The notes: generated from the letters alone by a model not told the origin. DNA of 38,991 nt from Candidatus Acinetobacter avistercoris (GCA_018883945.1 JAHLFF010000024.1:1-38991); one strand, 5' to 3'; shown: positions 28,424 through 38,029, counted from the first letter of the stretch. Program-made: numbers and translations.

Positions 28424-31400
28424 ATGAACGCAGTAATTAAAGGCGCTAAAGCAGGTGAGAGTAAAGCAAGACAGCCAGTAATTGCACCCGATTCAGCGCA
28501 GTCTAAAACCTACATTAAAATTTTGTATGGGCTATCGGAAGGTGAAGTTGAAGGCTTAGCTAATGGCTTGCAGTCTGTATATTTAGAAGATACACCACTT
28601 CAAAATCTAGATGGTGGCAGCAATTTTTCCAACATTACATCTGACTTTCGTCACGGCACAAACGATCAGACCTATATCGAAGGCTTCCCTGATATTTCAT
28701 CTGAGGTTGGCATTGGTGTTGAGTTGAAATCAGATACACCTTGGGTTCGTGCAATTTCTAATACCGATTTAGATGCAGTCAATATTCGTTTTAAGTGGGG
28801 CGCTTTACGTGAAACCAATGCTGAAAATGGTGACGTAAACGGCTACACCATTCAGTACGCAATTGATTTGCAGACCAGTGGTGGCACATGGACCGAAGTC
28901 TTAAATACACGCATTTCAGATAAGACCTCGACCAATTATGAGCGCTCACACCGTATTGATTTACCAAAATCAGATTCAGGCTGGACGATTCGAGCACGTC
29001 GCCTTACACCGAACAGTACGTCTGAATATATCAGTGACAAAATGTATGTCGAGGCTTTAACTGAAGTTATTGACCTCAAACTTAGTTATCCAAATACAGC
29101 TTTGCTGGGTCTGCAATACGATGCAGAAACCTTTTCAAATGTCGCAAAAGTGGCAGTCGATTTAAAAGGAATTAAATTAAAAGTACCGTCAAATTATGAT
29201 CCAATTTCGCGTACTTATGCAGGGATGTGGGATGGTACATTTAAACGTGCTTACACCAATAACCCAGCATGGATTTACTATGATATCTGCACTGCAAAAC
29301 GCTATGCACTGGGTGATCGATTAACATCTGCAATGCTAGACAAATGGTCTTTGTATCGTCTGGCACAATACTGTGATCAAAAGGTATCCGATGGTAAAGG
29401 CGGTGAAGAACCTCGCTTTACTTGTAATGTGTATTTGCAAAGTACAGAAGATGCCTATTCAATTTTAACTAAATTAGCAGGTGTATTTCGTGCAATCAGC
29501 TTTTGGGACGGCAATTCCATTGTTTGTGATGCTGATATCCCACAAGACACTTATTTTACTTACACCTCTGCCAATATTATTGGAGGGGTGGCGGGTCTTG
29601 AGTATGCAGGAACGCGAGCAAAGGATCGTCATACAGTTGCAAAAGTGGCTTGGGATAATCCAGTTAATCGCTACAAAACTGAGCATGTCTATGTTCGTGA
29701 TGAAAAAGCTATCGCGGGTCCACTTGGTGTTCGTATCGTTGAGATTGATGCATGGGGATGCACATCAGAAGGTCAGGCACAGCGCGCAGGTCTTTGGGCT
29801 TTAAAGTCTGAGCAACTAGAAACACGTTCAGTGTCTTTTAAAGTGGGCTTAGATGGTTATATTCCACAACCAGGTAAAGTGATTGAAATTGCAGATGAGC
29901 TTTTTGCAGGTCGCGCCAATGGCGGTCGTATCTCAAAAGTTTCAGCAAATTTGCGTACGATTACGATTGATCGGGATGATGTGGTATGTCGCGCTGGTGA
30001 TCGTCTTGTGGTGAATGGTGAAGATGGCAAAGCACAGGCACGAATTGTTTCATCAGTCAGTGGTCGTAACATTACCGTGACGGTTGCGTTTGATTCAGTT
30101 GCAGCGCAAAACGTATGGGTTGTCGATGCGCAAGATTTAAAAACGATGAAGTTTCGCGTCATGAGTATTACTCAAGATGATAAACATCAGTTTTCAATTA
30201 ACGCTTGGCAGTACGAGTCGGCAAAATATGATGCCATTGATTTCGGTGCTTTTATTGATGAACGCCCGATTTCTATTATTAATCCGACAATCCAAGCGCC
30301 CGTGGTCAATGTGGTCATTTCTACTGAAAACATGGTACAGCAGGGTCTATCTGTAGCAACTATGCTTATATCTTGGGATCAAGCGCAAGGCGCAACCAAG
30401 TACCAGGTTGAGTGGCGTAAAGATGATGGCTCATGGATTAAATTGCCGATTACTGGTTCTAATTCAGTAGAGGTTCAGGGTATTTATTCTGGCAACTATG
30501 AAGCGCGTGTGACTGCAGTTTCTGCATTTGATATCGCCTCACTGCCTACCTATTCAGTTTTAACAACCTTAACTGGAAAACAAGGATTGCCGCCCGCTTT
30601 AGCAAATATTGTTGCAACTGGAATTTTATTCGGCTTTAAGTTGAATTGGAATTTCCCTGCTATTGGTGCGCTCGATACAGCTTATACTGAAATTGAAATC
30701 TCAAGCACGGCAAATGGCGCTAATGCTGCACAGCTCGGATTATTTGCATACCCAACAACTGTGCATGAAATTCAGGGCATGCAGCCGAATTTAACGCGCT
30801 ATTTCCGTGGTCGTTTGATAGATCGAATTGGTAATGTTGGTCCTTGGTCTGCACGTGTCAGTGCGACAACGTCGGCTGATGCATCCGCTGTGCTTGATAT
30901 TTTGTCAGGTAAAATTACTGAAAGTCAGTTGCACCAAGACTTACAAACCAAGATTAATAAAATCGATACGATTGAGGGTTTGGATGGTGATATCGGGAAT
31001 TTGATTGACAACATTACAGCGGTACAAACCAATGTTGATCAACTGAATGATGCATTTTCAATTGAGAGACAGGAGCGCATTAGTGCAGTTCAGAATCTTG
31101 ATGACGGCTTAACCCAAGAGATTTCAGATCGTCAAAGTGGTGACACCGCCAATTTAAATGCCTTGAATAACTACAAGAGTAGTAATGACCAGTCCCTTGC
31201 TAATGTTCAGCAACAAGTGAATACAGCAGTGACAGAAACATCTGCAAATACATCGGCAGTTCAAGCTTTAGATAGCAGGGTAACAGTTGCTGAAGGCAAT
31301 GCAAGTACCGCAAAAACTAATGCGGCAACCGCACTGACCAAAGCGGAAACTGCAACGACTCAAGCTGGATCAGCGGCAAGCTTAGCCAGTCAGGCGAGTG

Positions 31401-32950
31401 CGATTGCTAATCAAGCATCAGATACAGCAGACACAGCAAATCAAACGTCTGCAACGGCTCTATCTACTGCGAATGTTGCTGCAACGGCATCAAGTGCCAA
31501 TGCGACTAAAATCGATGCTATTACGCTTGAGTTAGGGGGTAAAGCCAGTACAGGAGCTTTGTCAGAAACCAATTCCAAAGTAGCTGAGCACGACGGGAAA
31601 ATTAGTGCCAATACCACCAAGATTGACGGTGTATATGCACAAGTTAATCCTAAGTTAATAGGATCGACTGATGATCTAATCGGCTCAACAGAAGGCTTTG
31701 CGGGTACATGGTCACTACAATCAGCAATGATTGAAAATGATATGGCTTTGAGTCAGCGTATTGATACAACGGTTGCGCAAATTGATGAGGCTAAGGCCTT
31801 AATTCAGACTGAGGCTACTACTCGTGCAAGTGAGGATGAAGCATTAGCAAGTCAAATTGTTATTGTCCAAGCTCAGGTTGATGAAAATAAAGCATTGATT
31901 CGCACTGAAGAGCAATCTCGTGTGGATTCAGATTCGGCATTAGCTTTAAGAATTGACACTTTACAAGCTCAAGTTGGTGATGATCTACAACAAAGTATTG
32001 CAACAATTCAGAGTGAACTTGATGTATTGGCTAATACTGACTCAGCACTGGCGAATCGTGTGGATACGGTTCAATCTGCAACGTCTACGGCCCAATCAAC
32101 CGCTGATCAAGCTATTTTAGATGCGCAATCTAAATCTGCAGCAGCAGAAGCCGCAGCAAAAGCATACGCGGAAGCACAAGCCGAAGCTGAAAGATTGGCA
32201 GCTATTGCAGCAGCCTCAGACGATGCTACAGCTAAAGCCAATGCTGCAGAATCAGCAGCAAAATTAGCAGCTGCGCTAGATGCTAAAAACAAAGCTGATG
32301 CAGCTCAGGCAGCATCTAAAATTTTATCTGATGCAGCCCAAGCGACTGCAAATGAAGCACTTGGCAAAGCAAATACTGCGACTCAAAACATCGCTACAGT
32401 ACAAAACCAAGTCAACACATTGACTACACAACAAGGAGCTACAGCAACTCAAGTCGGAGATATTCAAACAACTGTCAATGGAAACACAGCATCCATTCAA
32501 GACGTGTCTACATCAGTTGATGGTCTTTATGCTCAGAAATTCACAAAAATTGATGTGAATGGAAAGGTTATCGGTTGGGGCGGTGCAAATGACGGAGTTG
32601 AAGGGAGTTATATTTTTAATGTTGATTCTCTGGCGATCGGCAGTGGCGGAAGTGAGGGTTATTACCCATTTATATTTCGCACAACTCCATTTACTGACCC
32701 AGTCACAGGTACGGTGTTTCCTGTTGGTGCTTATATGAAGTCAGGCTTTCTTGACTATGCATCTATTAAATTAGCTCAGATTGACACCGCGAGTATTAAT
32801 AGCTTAAGTGCATTAAGTGCCAATTTGGGAGTGTTAACCACATACAAAAACCCCAATAACACCAGTGGTGCTCGTGTGGTTATGACTGGAAGTCTCATTA
32901 CGGTATTTGATGATAATAACGTTATGCGTGTTCGTTTAGGATTATGGTGA
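28424..32950 (+). CDS. tail tip / host specificity protein J
   Basis: 1508 residues, the lambda gpJ-type central tail hub and fibre. The N-terminal hub (about 1-600) has SKTYIKILYGLSEGEVEGLA, the YAGMWDGTFKRAYTNNPAWI segment and EIDAWGCTSEGQAQR. Two FN3-like domains follow near 622-820 (SWDQAQGATKYQVEWRKDDG). The rest is a long coiled-coil/beta fibre with LIGSTDDLIGSTEG at about 1080 and an Ala-rich helix near 1229-1312 (AAAEAAAKAYAEAQAEAERL), ending in a DUF1983-like domain (FNVDSLAIGSGGSEGYYPFI). It is the main host-range determinant and connects to L, K and I. Confidence 0.95.
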   Translation: MNAVIKGAKAGESKARQPVIAPDSAQSKTYIKILYGLSEGEVEGLANGLQSVYLEDTPLQNLDGGSNFSNITSDFRHGTNDQTYIEGFPDISSEVGIGVELKSDTPWVRAISNTDLDAVNIRFKWGALRETNAENGDVNGYTIQYAIDLQTSGGTWTEVLNTRISDKTSTNYERSHRIDLPKSDSGWTIRARRLTPNSTSEYISDKMYVEALTEVIDLKLSYPNTALLGLQYDAETFSNVAKVAVDLKGIKLKVPSNYDPISRTYAGMWDGTFKRAYTNNPAWIYYDICTAKRYALGDRLTSAMLDKWSLYRLAQYCDQKVSDGKGGEEPRFTCNVYLQSTEDAYSILTKLAGVFRAISFWDGNSIVCDADIPQDTYFTYTSANIIGGVAGLEYAGTRAKDRHTVAKVAWDNPVNRYKTEHVYVRDEKAIAGPLGVRIVEIDAWGCTSEGQAQRAGLWALKSEQLETRSVSFKVGLDGYIPQPGKVIEIADELFAGRANGGRISKVSANLRTITIDRDDVVCRAGDRLVVNGEDGKAQARIVSSVSGRNITVTVAFDSVAAQNVWVVDAQDLKTMKFRVMSITQDDKHQFSINAWQYESAKYDAIDFGAFIDERPISIINPTIQAPVVNVVISTENMVQQGLSVATMLISWDQAQGATKYQVEWRKDDGSWIKLPITGSNSVEVQGIYSGNYEARVTAVSAFDIASLPTYSVLTTLTGKQGLPPALANIVATGILFGFKLNWNFPAIGALDTAYTEIEISSTANGANAAQLGLFAYPTTVHEIQGMQPNLTRYFRGRLIDRIGNVGPWSARVSATTSADASAVLDILSGKITESQLHQDLQTKINKIDTIEGLDGDIGNLIDNITAVQTNVDQLNDAFSIERQERISAVQNLDDGLTQEISDRQSGDTANLNALNNYKSSNDQSLANVQQQVNTAVTETSANTSAVQALDSRVTVAEGNASTAKTNAATALTKAETATTQAGSAASLASQASAIANQASDTADTANQTSATALSTANVAATASSANATKIDAITLELGGKASTGALSETNSKVAEHDGKISANTTKIDGVYAQVNPKLIGSTDDLIGSTEGFAGTWSLQSAMIENDMALSQRIDTTVAQIDEAKALIQTEATTRASEDEALASQIVIVQAQVDENKALIRTEEQSRVDSDSALALRIDTLQAQVGDDLQQSIATIQSELDVLANTDSALANRVDTVQSATSTAQSTADQAILDAQSKSAAAEAAAKAYAEAQAEAERLAAIAAASDDATAKANAAESAAKLAAALDAKNKADAAQAASKILSDAAQATANEALGKANTATQNIATVQNQVNTLTTQQGATATQVGDIQTTVNGNTASIQDVSTSVDGLYAQKFTKIDVNGKVIGWGGANDGVEGSYIFNVDSLAIGSGGSEGYYPFIFRTTPFTDPVTGTVFPVGAYMKSGFLDYASIKLAQIDTASINSLSALSANLGVLTTYKNPNNTSGARVVMTGSLITVFDDNNVMRVRLGLW

Positions 32951-32954
32951 TCTA

Positions 32955-33266
32955 GTGAATCAAGGTATTCAAGTTTATGACGCAGCATCGAATTTAATTT
33001 TTGATGCTTCTAACGTAGGAACTGCTAAATTTATGGGTGAATTTACTACAACTACAGTAACTGGTAGTTATAGACCTTCAGCAAGTTTAGACGGACAACC
33101 TATCAAATCATTGTTTGCATATAGTGTTCCAAGATCCCCTATTCAGACAGTTTCCTTAACTTCTTCGGGACCAACTATGGCAACTATCTATTGTAGAGAT
33201 GGTGTGATTTATTGGACTGGTTACGGGGTAGGTACTCGTATTGCATATGGAGATGGTTACGCATGA
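32955..33266 (+). CDS. protein extending the J tail tip, 103 aa
   Basis: 103 residues starting at GTG 32955, 4 bases after the J stop. It begins NQGIQVYDAASNLIFDASNV, a beta-hairpin typical of the end of J-type fibres, and is Ser/Thr/Gly-rich beta throughout. It reads like a separated C-terminal fibre segment. Its stop overlaps the next ATG by four bases. It is probably a tail-tip accessory; no named family. Confidence 0.65.
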   Translation: MNQGIQVYDAASNLIFDASNVGTAKFMGEFTTTTVTGSYRPSASLDGQPIKSLFAYSVPRSPIQTVSLTSSGPTMATIYCRDGVIYWTGYGVGTRIAYGDGYA

Positions 33267-33985
33267 GTTTTGAAGCCTATAACTCAAAGGGTGACTTAGT
33301 TATATCGTCACAGTATCAACATTGGTGCTTCATTAAAAAAGTAGATCTAGTTGCCTATAATCTTTACTACACTCCTGTAGGGGAGATTTATTCTCCCAAC
33401 GTATTAGTGGCCTTTAGCCCTAAAGTTGCTAATACGTATACACGAGCTTACTTCAGTACTCGAATATTCAGTATAGGTTATCCTGATCCCTCTACCCCTA
33501 CAAACAGGGGCTTGTATTTATATAGTGAGGTAGCTTCTACTGCATATATATTTGATTTAAAAACATCTCCACAGCGGGTGAATTTCGGTATTGAGGTCTT
33601 TAATTCTGAGGGTAAAATAACCTTTAATTCTGCTGAACGGTACATGAGAGTTTTATCTACACTCACAGGGCAGGGCTTACCAGTACCTTCCAATCCCTTC
33701 ACAAATCCTTATGGAGAGCCTGTTATTAGTCAGCTCTCAGGAAGTAAAGCTATCATACCCTTAAGCGTTGAAGTCTACGCTGAATACTATGGTGCGATGT
33801 GGAATGGTAGTGAATATGAAACAGATGAGGCTTATGGGTTGTCTTACTTTAGCCTAAATCAAAATGACGTTAGAGTTCGCTTACAATTTGGCATAACTAG
33901 TATTCCTGTATCTCGTAATTTCCCAGGTGGAGTTGTGGAGACAGGGCAGTATTTTTTTATCATTATTGATGTTTCTGAGCTTTAA
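33263..33985 (+). CDS. tail tip protein, possible receptor-binding, 240 aa
   Basis: 240 residues from ATG 33263 in the ATGA overlap. It begins MSFEAYNSKGDLVISSQYQH, resembling DUF6453-type/phage-tail proteins that follow J, with beta strands (VDLVAYNLYYTPVGEIYSP; RVNFGIEVFNSEGKITFNSA) and an aromatic middle. It has no signal or membrane segment. As the last gene before lysis it is likely a tip or side-fibre component with host-range impact. Codon use is more AT-rich than J, suggesting separate exchange. Confidence 0.65.
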   Translation: MSFEAYNSKGDLVISSQYQHWCFIKKVDLVAYNLYYTPVGEIYSPNVLVAFSPKVANTYTRAYFSTRIFSIGYPDPSTPTNRGLYLYSEVASTAYIFDLKTSPQRVNFGIEVFNSEGKITFNSAERYMRVLSTLTGQGLPVPSNPFTNPYGEPVISQLSGSKAIIPLSVEVYAEYYGAMWNGSEYETDEAYGLSYFSLNQNDVRVRLQFGITSIPVSRNFPGGVVETGQYFFIIIDVSEL

Positions 33986-34000
33986 AATAAATTGATTCAT

Positions 34001-34023
34001 AGCACCTTTCGGGGTGTTTTTTT
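34001..34023 (+). terminator. rho-independent terminator after tail genes
   Basis: GCACC-TTTC-GGGTGT region followed by TTTTTTT, between the tail and lysis modules. Confidence 0.65.
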
Positions 34024-34046
34024 ATTACCAAAATTATGGAGGTAGC

Positions 34047-34310
34047 ATGTCAAACCATGCAACACAAGTTATCGATGCATCGGGTCCAGCTGCTACATCA
34101 TCAGGCGCTGCACTCACTCTATTCTCATGGTTCGCCACTTGGGATTGGGGTTTTTTGGTTGGCGTTCTAATTGGTTTAGCGGGTCTATGTATCAGCTATG
34201 CCAATTACCGCACTAACAAACAATTTCAAAGACGTAAAGATCAACGAGAGCAAGAGCTACATGAGTTTGAAATGAGTTTGAGAGGTCCTAAAAATGCAGA
34301 ACAAGACTAA
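34047..34310 (+). CDS. holin
   Basis: 87 residues. An N-terminal polar ~25 is followed by one membrane segment (WGFLVGVLIGLAGLCISYAN) and a charged tail NKQFQRRKDQREQELHEFEM, typical of small phage holins of the HP1/type 2-3 kind. GGAGG at 34038-34042 gives a strong site for ATG 34047. It lies directly before the endolysin, overlapping it by 17 bases. It permeabilises the inner membrane at lysis. Confidence 0.82.
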   Translation: MSNHATQVIDASGPAATSSGAALTLFSWFATWDWGFLVGVLIGLAGLCISYANYRTNKQFQRRKDQREQELHEFEMSLRGPKNAEQD

Positions 34311-34833
34311 ATATGCAGTAGCCATAGCAACCGCCTTAACAGGCGGTTTTCTTATTTATGGGCCAAGTGAAACACAAGTACAAGCGACTGCAATTAAAGA
34401 GGGATTCACACCTCGACCTGTAATTCCTGTACCGGGTGACGTTCCTACAATTGGTCATGGCACAACAGTTTATTCAAACGGTGTTCGCGTCAAAATGTCA
34501 GATCCTGCGATTACGCGAAAGCAGGGATATGAATATCTCAAAGCACATATGAATAAAGATGCAATTCGCTTCAATAATTCCTTACAGGGCGTGAAGCTAT
34601 CACAAACTGAATATGACCTATATTTCGACTTTGCATACCAATTCGGTACAAGCGCTTGGACAAGTTCATCCATGCTTCGAAATCTCAAAGCAGGGCAGTA
34701 CGTCAAAGCATGTGACTCTTTGCTGAAATGGAAATACGTTGCTAAGCGTGACTGCAGTATTCGTAAAAATGGATGCTATGGCGTATGGACTCGACAAGTT
34801 GAGCGTCACTCAAAATGTATAGGAGTGAATTAA
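34294..34833 (+). CDS. endolysin, GH24 lysozyme with N-terminal anchor
   Basis: 179 residues. The N-terminus (KYAVAIATALTGGFLIYG) is a weakly hydrophobic, Gly/Ala-rich segment of the signal-anchor-release type, letting the enzyme reach the periplasm via the Sec system. The catalytic part follows: Glu in IKEGFTPRPVIPVPGD, the Asp at its end, Thr in VPTIGHGTT, then YDLYFDFAYQFGTSAWTSSS and a C-terminal GVWTRQVERH. It cuts peptidoglycan. A terminator-like hairpin (34329-34353) lies inside the first codons. Stop and the next ATG overlap (TAATG). Confidence 0.9.
   Translation: MQNKTKYAVAIATALTGGFLIYGPSETQVQATAIKEGFTPRPVIPVPGDVPTIGHGTTVYSNGVRVKMSDPAITRKQGYEYLKAHMNKDAIRFNNSLQGVKLSQTEYDLYFDFAYQFGTSAWTSSSMLRNLKAGQYVKACDSLLKWKYVAKRDCSIRKNGCYGVWTRQVERHSKCIGVN
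34329..34353 (+). promoter_or_regulatory. terminator-like hairpin inside the endolysin start
   Basis: AACCGCC-TTAACA-GGCGGTT followed by a T-rich tract (TTCTT), within the codons of the signal-anchor segment. It could lower endolysin expression or cause partial termination. Confidence 0.45.
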
Positions 34834-35194
34834 TGCCAATACTCATCTGGAAATATAAACACTGGATCGCAATTGCGGTCTTTTCCTTTTATGGCTGGGG
34901 CAAATTGCATACACCAATCATTTAGCCGGTGAACTAAAAGGTGCCGAATCTAAATGCTCAGCCAAGATTTTAAAGCTCGAGCAGGACCATCAAAAGGCAT
35001 TACTCGTTAAACAAAACGAAATCAACAAAGTGAGCTCAGATTATGAAGCTGAAAAATCAAAGCAAAAAGTGCGAGTCGAAACGGTTACACGTGAAGTGCA
35101 AAAGATCATTGATCGCCCTGTTTATCTCAATCATTGTTTTGACGACGATGGGTTGCAGCAACTTAACTCACTTATCACCAACGGTTCCGAGTAA
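34833..35194 (+). pseudogene. Rz-like inner-membrane spanin, frameshifted
   Basis: ATG 34833 opens a frame that ends after 30 codons at TAG 34923-34925 (MPILIWKYKHWIAIAVFSFY). A second frame from about 34859 to TAA 35192-35194 encodes the Rz periplasmic coiled coil (LAGELKGAESKCSAKILKLE, VRVETVTREVQKIIDRP). One extra T in the TTTT run near 34887-34890 would join them into a normal Rz with one membrane segment. So it is a one-base frameshift or a sequencing error. No convincing slippery heptamer in phase is present. Rz1 is nested at 35043. Confidence 0.7.
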
Positions 35195-35342
35195 TCTATT
35201 ACAGCCCGTGGACAAACTCCAAAAATTAGAATCAACGCAAGGTAAGGCTGTGATGCTCTGGTCTATTGATACCGTTGCGAAATACAACCAGTGCTCGGCT
35301 CAGGTTGATGCGTTTATAGAAATTAATAAGCCCTCTAAGTGA
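35043..35342 (+). CDS. Rz1-like outer-membrane spanin lipoprotein
   Basis: 99 residues in a different frame, embedded in the Rz-like region, as in lambda. The lipobox is LTTMGC with the lipidated Cys about residue 38, preceded by a signal helix (SLIALFISIIVL) and followed by a Pro/Ser/Leu-rich stretch (NLTHLSPTVPSNLLQPVD). GTG 35094 is an alternative start giving a more usual short signal peptide. Rz1 fuses outer and inner membranes with Rz at lysis, so the frameshift upstream matters for its action. Confidence 0.82.
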   Translation: MKLKNQSKKCESKRLHVKCKRSLIALFISIIVLTTMGCSNLTHLSPTVPSNLLQPVDKLQKLESTQGKAVMLWSIDTVAKYNQCSAQVDAFIEINKPSK

Positions 35343-35351
35343 GGGCTTATT
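35325..35351 (+). terminator. palindromic hairpin at the end of the lysis module
   Basis: An 11-bp perfect stem AATAAGCCCTC/GAGGGCTTATT with a five-base loop, overlapping the Rz1 stop. It has no long T-tract; it probably ends late transcription in both directions, since the next gene is convergent. Confidence 0.55.
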
Positions 35352-35386
35352 CGCATAACGTCCATTATGTTAAATAGGAGAAAATT

Positions 35387-35902
35387 TTAGAGATCTAAAA
35401 CACTTTCTAAATCCTCTTTTGTTATTCTCCAATTTGAAATTCCTTCTATTCTATCTGATAGGTATAAATAAAATTTATCTACTCTGCTCTTGTTGAAATA
35501 AAAGATGGGAAAAGGGTTTTCTAAAGATTTTTCAATTTCATCAAAAGAATCATTAGAGGTAAATGTCTTTTCATTCTCAGTAATAAAGAGGAACTTCTCT
35601 GTAATAAAAAAGTCACTGGCCTCTTCTTCAGATACAAAGTATTTCCGAGGATTGGCAACTTCTTCAGGAATAATTGTATATATTCCAATCATCTTTACGT
35701 GATGATAAGCATTTTCATAATTTTTTATAAAACATGAACTTCTTCTATTTATTAATGAGTGTTTTGCTGCATGCTTCCACTGATCGATATAATCTTCTTT
35801 AGACCAATCTACTAGACTTAAATTGAATAGTTCATATTCTCCAGCTAGCAATATACCCGCAGTATGATCGTCCTCAGGGTAAAACCGTAACAATTCTAAC
35901 AT
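35387..35902 (-). CDS. hypothetical 171-aa protein after the lysis genes
   Basis: A soluble, acidic, aromatic-rich protein on the opposite strand to the late genes. Segments such as LAGEYELFNLSLVDWSKEDY and PFPIFYFNKSRVDKFYLYLS do not match a family I know. The look is that of small immunity or cargo proteins, but that is only resemblance. AAGG lies 7 bases before the ATG and a promoter is at 35938-35965. Convergent placement and AT-rich codons mark it as a lysogeny-expressed extra gene (moron). Confidence 0.6.
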   Translation of the reverse strand: MLELLRFYPEDDHTAGILLAGEYELFNLSLVDWSKEDYIDQWKHAAKHSLINRRSSCFIKNYENAYHHVKMIGIYTIIPEEVANPRKYFVSEEEASDFFITEKFLFITENEKTFTSNDSFDEIEKSLENPFPIFYFNKSRVDKFYLYLSDRIEGISNWRITKEDLESVLDL

Positions 35903-35937
35903 TTAATTACCTTTTTAATATTATGATTAGTATTCGA

Positions 35938-35965
35938 AGTATCAGTGAAGTTTCTCTACAATCAA
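35938..35965 (-). promoter_or_regulatory. promoter for the leftward orphan gene
   Basis: On the minus strand TTGATT (35960-35965), a 16-base spacer and GATACT (35938-35943) lie about 36 bases before the ATG at 35902. Confidence 0.45.
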
Positions 35966-36028
35966 CATAATACACCTTATGCGAAATCCTCAATTTATTT
36001 TAATATAAATCATATGTTTAACTGTTTT

Positions 36029-36065
36029 TGTAAAGGCCCAGTCGAGATTGATTGGGCTTTTTACA
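36029..36065 (+). terminator. hairpin between the orphan gene and umuC
   Basis: GCCCAGTC and GATTGGGC arms flanked by TGTAAA and TTTACA, giving a long stem with T-rich sides on both strands. It likely ends the leftward umuDC transcript and any rightward read-through. The remaining bases of 35903-36149 are AT-rich with nothing else seen. Confidence 0.55.
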
Positions 36066-36149
36066 GGAAATATTTAGTTATACGCATAATATTTGATCAA
36101 ATTGAAGTGATTTGCTTATATTAAATTTAAAATTAAATGCGATAGGTGA

Positions 36150-37448
36150 TTAATTACTTATAGTCAACATCCCATCTACACTAAAATAATTCCTACTCGC
36201 ACTTGCTCTCTTGCCAGTCCACTTACGGTTGGGTAAATAACACGGTCCAACCGATATTTTTGTTTTACCAAACCTTTTCTGAATGTGCTCATAAGTTTGC
36301 ATAAGATTTTCGTTTATTTCAATTTGCTCAACATCAGCAAAAAGCTCAGGAATGTATTTATCTTTGTCTATAAGATCAGAAAGCATCACCCCGCATTTCT
36401 TGAACTGAATACCCGGCTTATAAACTTGTTCTAATAATTTAAGTGAATATCTTGCAAGCAATGTCACACTATCGGTTGGATCGGGCAAATCGTAAGAAGT
36501 GGATTTACTGTAATACGGAACTTCTTTATCGAAAGGGTTTGACTGTACAAATACAATTATAGTTCCACAAAGCGACCTATCCTGTCTTAATCGCTTAACT
36601 GCATCTTGAATGTATTTACAGATTGCTTCTCGCATATCTGAAATATCTGTAATTTTTTCACCAAATGATCGACTAGCCACAATTTGTTTTTTTGGAGGGG
36701 GAGCATTTTCTAGCTCAATACATGAAATGCCTTGGAGCTCCATAACGGTTCTTTGCATGACCGATGAGAACATTTTCCCTATAGCGTGTGGATTGCACTT
36801 TGATAAGTCCGAAACAGTATCTACACCCATTTCTTTTAAGCGTTTTGAATGCTTCCTGCCAACACCCCATACCTCAGATACATCAATTAAAGTCCAGAAA
36901 TATTCACGATGCTTTGGATCCATCGCAACTAAATTGCAAACACTATTAAAGCGTTTACCTTTTTTTGCCATGTGATTGCTGATTTTTGCCTCAGTCTTGG
37001 TTCGTCCAATTCCAACACATACCGGTAATCCAATCCATTTCAAAATACGTGCACGCATCTCTTGACCCAGAGCATCTAAGTCATAGTTTTCAGAATAAGC
37101 AGTTAATTTTAAAAAGCACTCATCAATAGAATAAATTTCTTGTTCGTCAGGTCCTACATATTCAGCAAGAATAGAATGGAAGCGATTCGACATTTCAGCA
37201 TAAAGAGTGTAATTGCTCGATAAAACTTGAACGTTGTGTTTTTCAACAATATCTTTAATTTGAAAAAGCGGAACACCCATTTTTATACCGAGGTCTTTAG
37301 CTTCTTGTGAACGAGCGACAGCACAGCCGTCATTATTGGATAGTACTATTACTGGCTTATTAATGAGACTAGGATTGAATAATCGTTCGCAACTCACATA
37401 ACAATTATTCACATCGATAAGCGCGTAAATCTCATTTTTTGATTTCAT
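36150..37448 (-). CDS. umuC: UmuC, DNA polymerase V catalytic subunit
   Basis: 432 residues, a Y-family translesion polymerase. The palm starts [20 protein letters not shown] with the first catalytic Asp, then [20 protein letters not shown], and SIDECFLKL with the Asp-Glu pair near residue 100. A thumb HhH-like segment ([20 protein letters not shown]) and little-finger domain follow. ATG 37448 overlaps the umuD stop by four bases; longer in-frame starts inside umuD are not needed. With processed UmuD it copies damaged DNA and raises mutation rate under SOS. A prophage copy affects lysogen mutability. Confidence 0.94.
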   Translation of the reverse strand: MKSKNEIYALIDVNNCYVSCERLFNPSLINKPVIVLSNNDGCAVARSQEAKDLGIKMGVPLFQIKDIVEKHNVQVLSSNYTLYAEMSNRFHSILAEYVGPDEQEIYSIDECFLKLTAYSENYDLDALGQEMRARILKWIGLPVCVGIGRTKTEAKISNHMAKKGKRFNSVCNLVAMDPKHREYFWTLIDVSEVWGVGRKHSKRLKEMGVDTVSDLSKCNPHAIGKMFSSVMQRTVMELQGISCIELENAPPPKKQIVASRSFGEKITDISDMREAICKYIQDAVKRLRQDRSLCGTIIVFVQSNPFDKEVPYYSKSTSYDLPDPTDSVTLLARYSLKLLEQVYKPGIQFKKCGVMLSDLIDKDKYIPELFADVEQIEINENLMQTYEHIQKRFGKTKISVGPCYLPNRKWTGKRASASRNYFSVDGMLTISN

Positions 37449-38017
37449 CTGAATTTTTTGATCACATTTGTGACCACACCCCAAATTTCAAATTGTTGGC
37501 CTTCGGCAGGGTGAATGTCTTCATAACCTTCATTTTCTGCTTTTAACCAACTGCCCAATACATCATTAATTAAACGCTTAACAGTAAAATAATCATTATC
37601 AATACAGGCAATAACAATATCCCGATGCTGAGGTTCTAAGCTGCGATCAACAACTAGATAGTCACCGACATCCAAGCCCGCGTTTAACATTGATAGTGAA
37701 TCCACACGCACCATGAAAGTTGAATTGTGATTAGTGATAAGAAACTCATTTAAGTCGATATTTTTATCAATATAGTCTTGGGCGGGTGAGGGGAAGCCTG
37801 CTTTGACTCGTTCCGTTGCAAGTGGAATAGATGCTTTTGTGACAGGATCAACGAGTTTAAAATCTGAAACATCAGATGTTCTATCATCAGACTTCAAAAA
37901 ATCTTTTATATCTATGACTTTAGATTTAGGCACGCGCATAACAGTAGTCGGTTCATCGTAAATTGCTTTACGACCTGCGCCCTCGCGTTTACCGCCATAT
38001 GTATTCTTGACTTCCAT
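37445..38017 (-). CDS. umuD: UmuD with DNA-binding-like N-terminus
   Basis: 190 residues. The C-terminal S24 part has the self-cleavage site Ala-Gly in [11 protein letters not shown] (E. coli has Cys-Gly), the catalytic Ser in [10 protein letters not shown] and Lys in DYFTVKRL. The N-terminal ~45 residues are longer than in E. coli UmuD and contain [10 protein letters not shown], then [19 protein letters not shown], which looks like an RHH-type strand and helix. Acinetobacter UmuDAb-type proteins act as SOS repressors as well as polymerase subunits, so this one may repress its own promoter. ATG 38017 has AAGGGGGA upstream. Confidence 0.9.
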   Translation of the reverse strand: MEVKNTYGGKREGAGRKAIYDEPTTVMRVPKSKVIDIKDFLKSDDRTSDVSDFKLVDPVTKASIPLATERVKAGFPSPAQDYIDKNIDLNEFLITNHNSTFMVRVDSLSMLNAGLDVGDYLVVDRSLEPQHRDIVIACIDNDYFTVKRLINDVLGSWLKAENEGYEDIHPAEGQQFEIWGVVTNVIKKFR

Positions 38018-38029
38018 AAAATCCCCCTT

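Noticed and set aside
31200..32420. Repetitive Ala/Thr-rich DNA in J as a CRISPR or tandem repeat array
   Set aside because: The repetition is at protein level (coiled-coil fibre) with no regular DNA unit or spacers.
34870..34925. Programmed frameshift in Rz
   Set aside because: No in-phase X-XXY-YYZ heptamer fits the needed -1 shift; a missing base in a T run explains it more simply.
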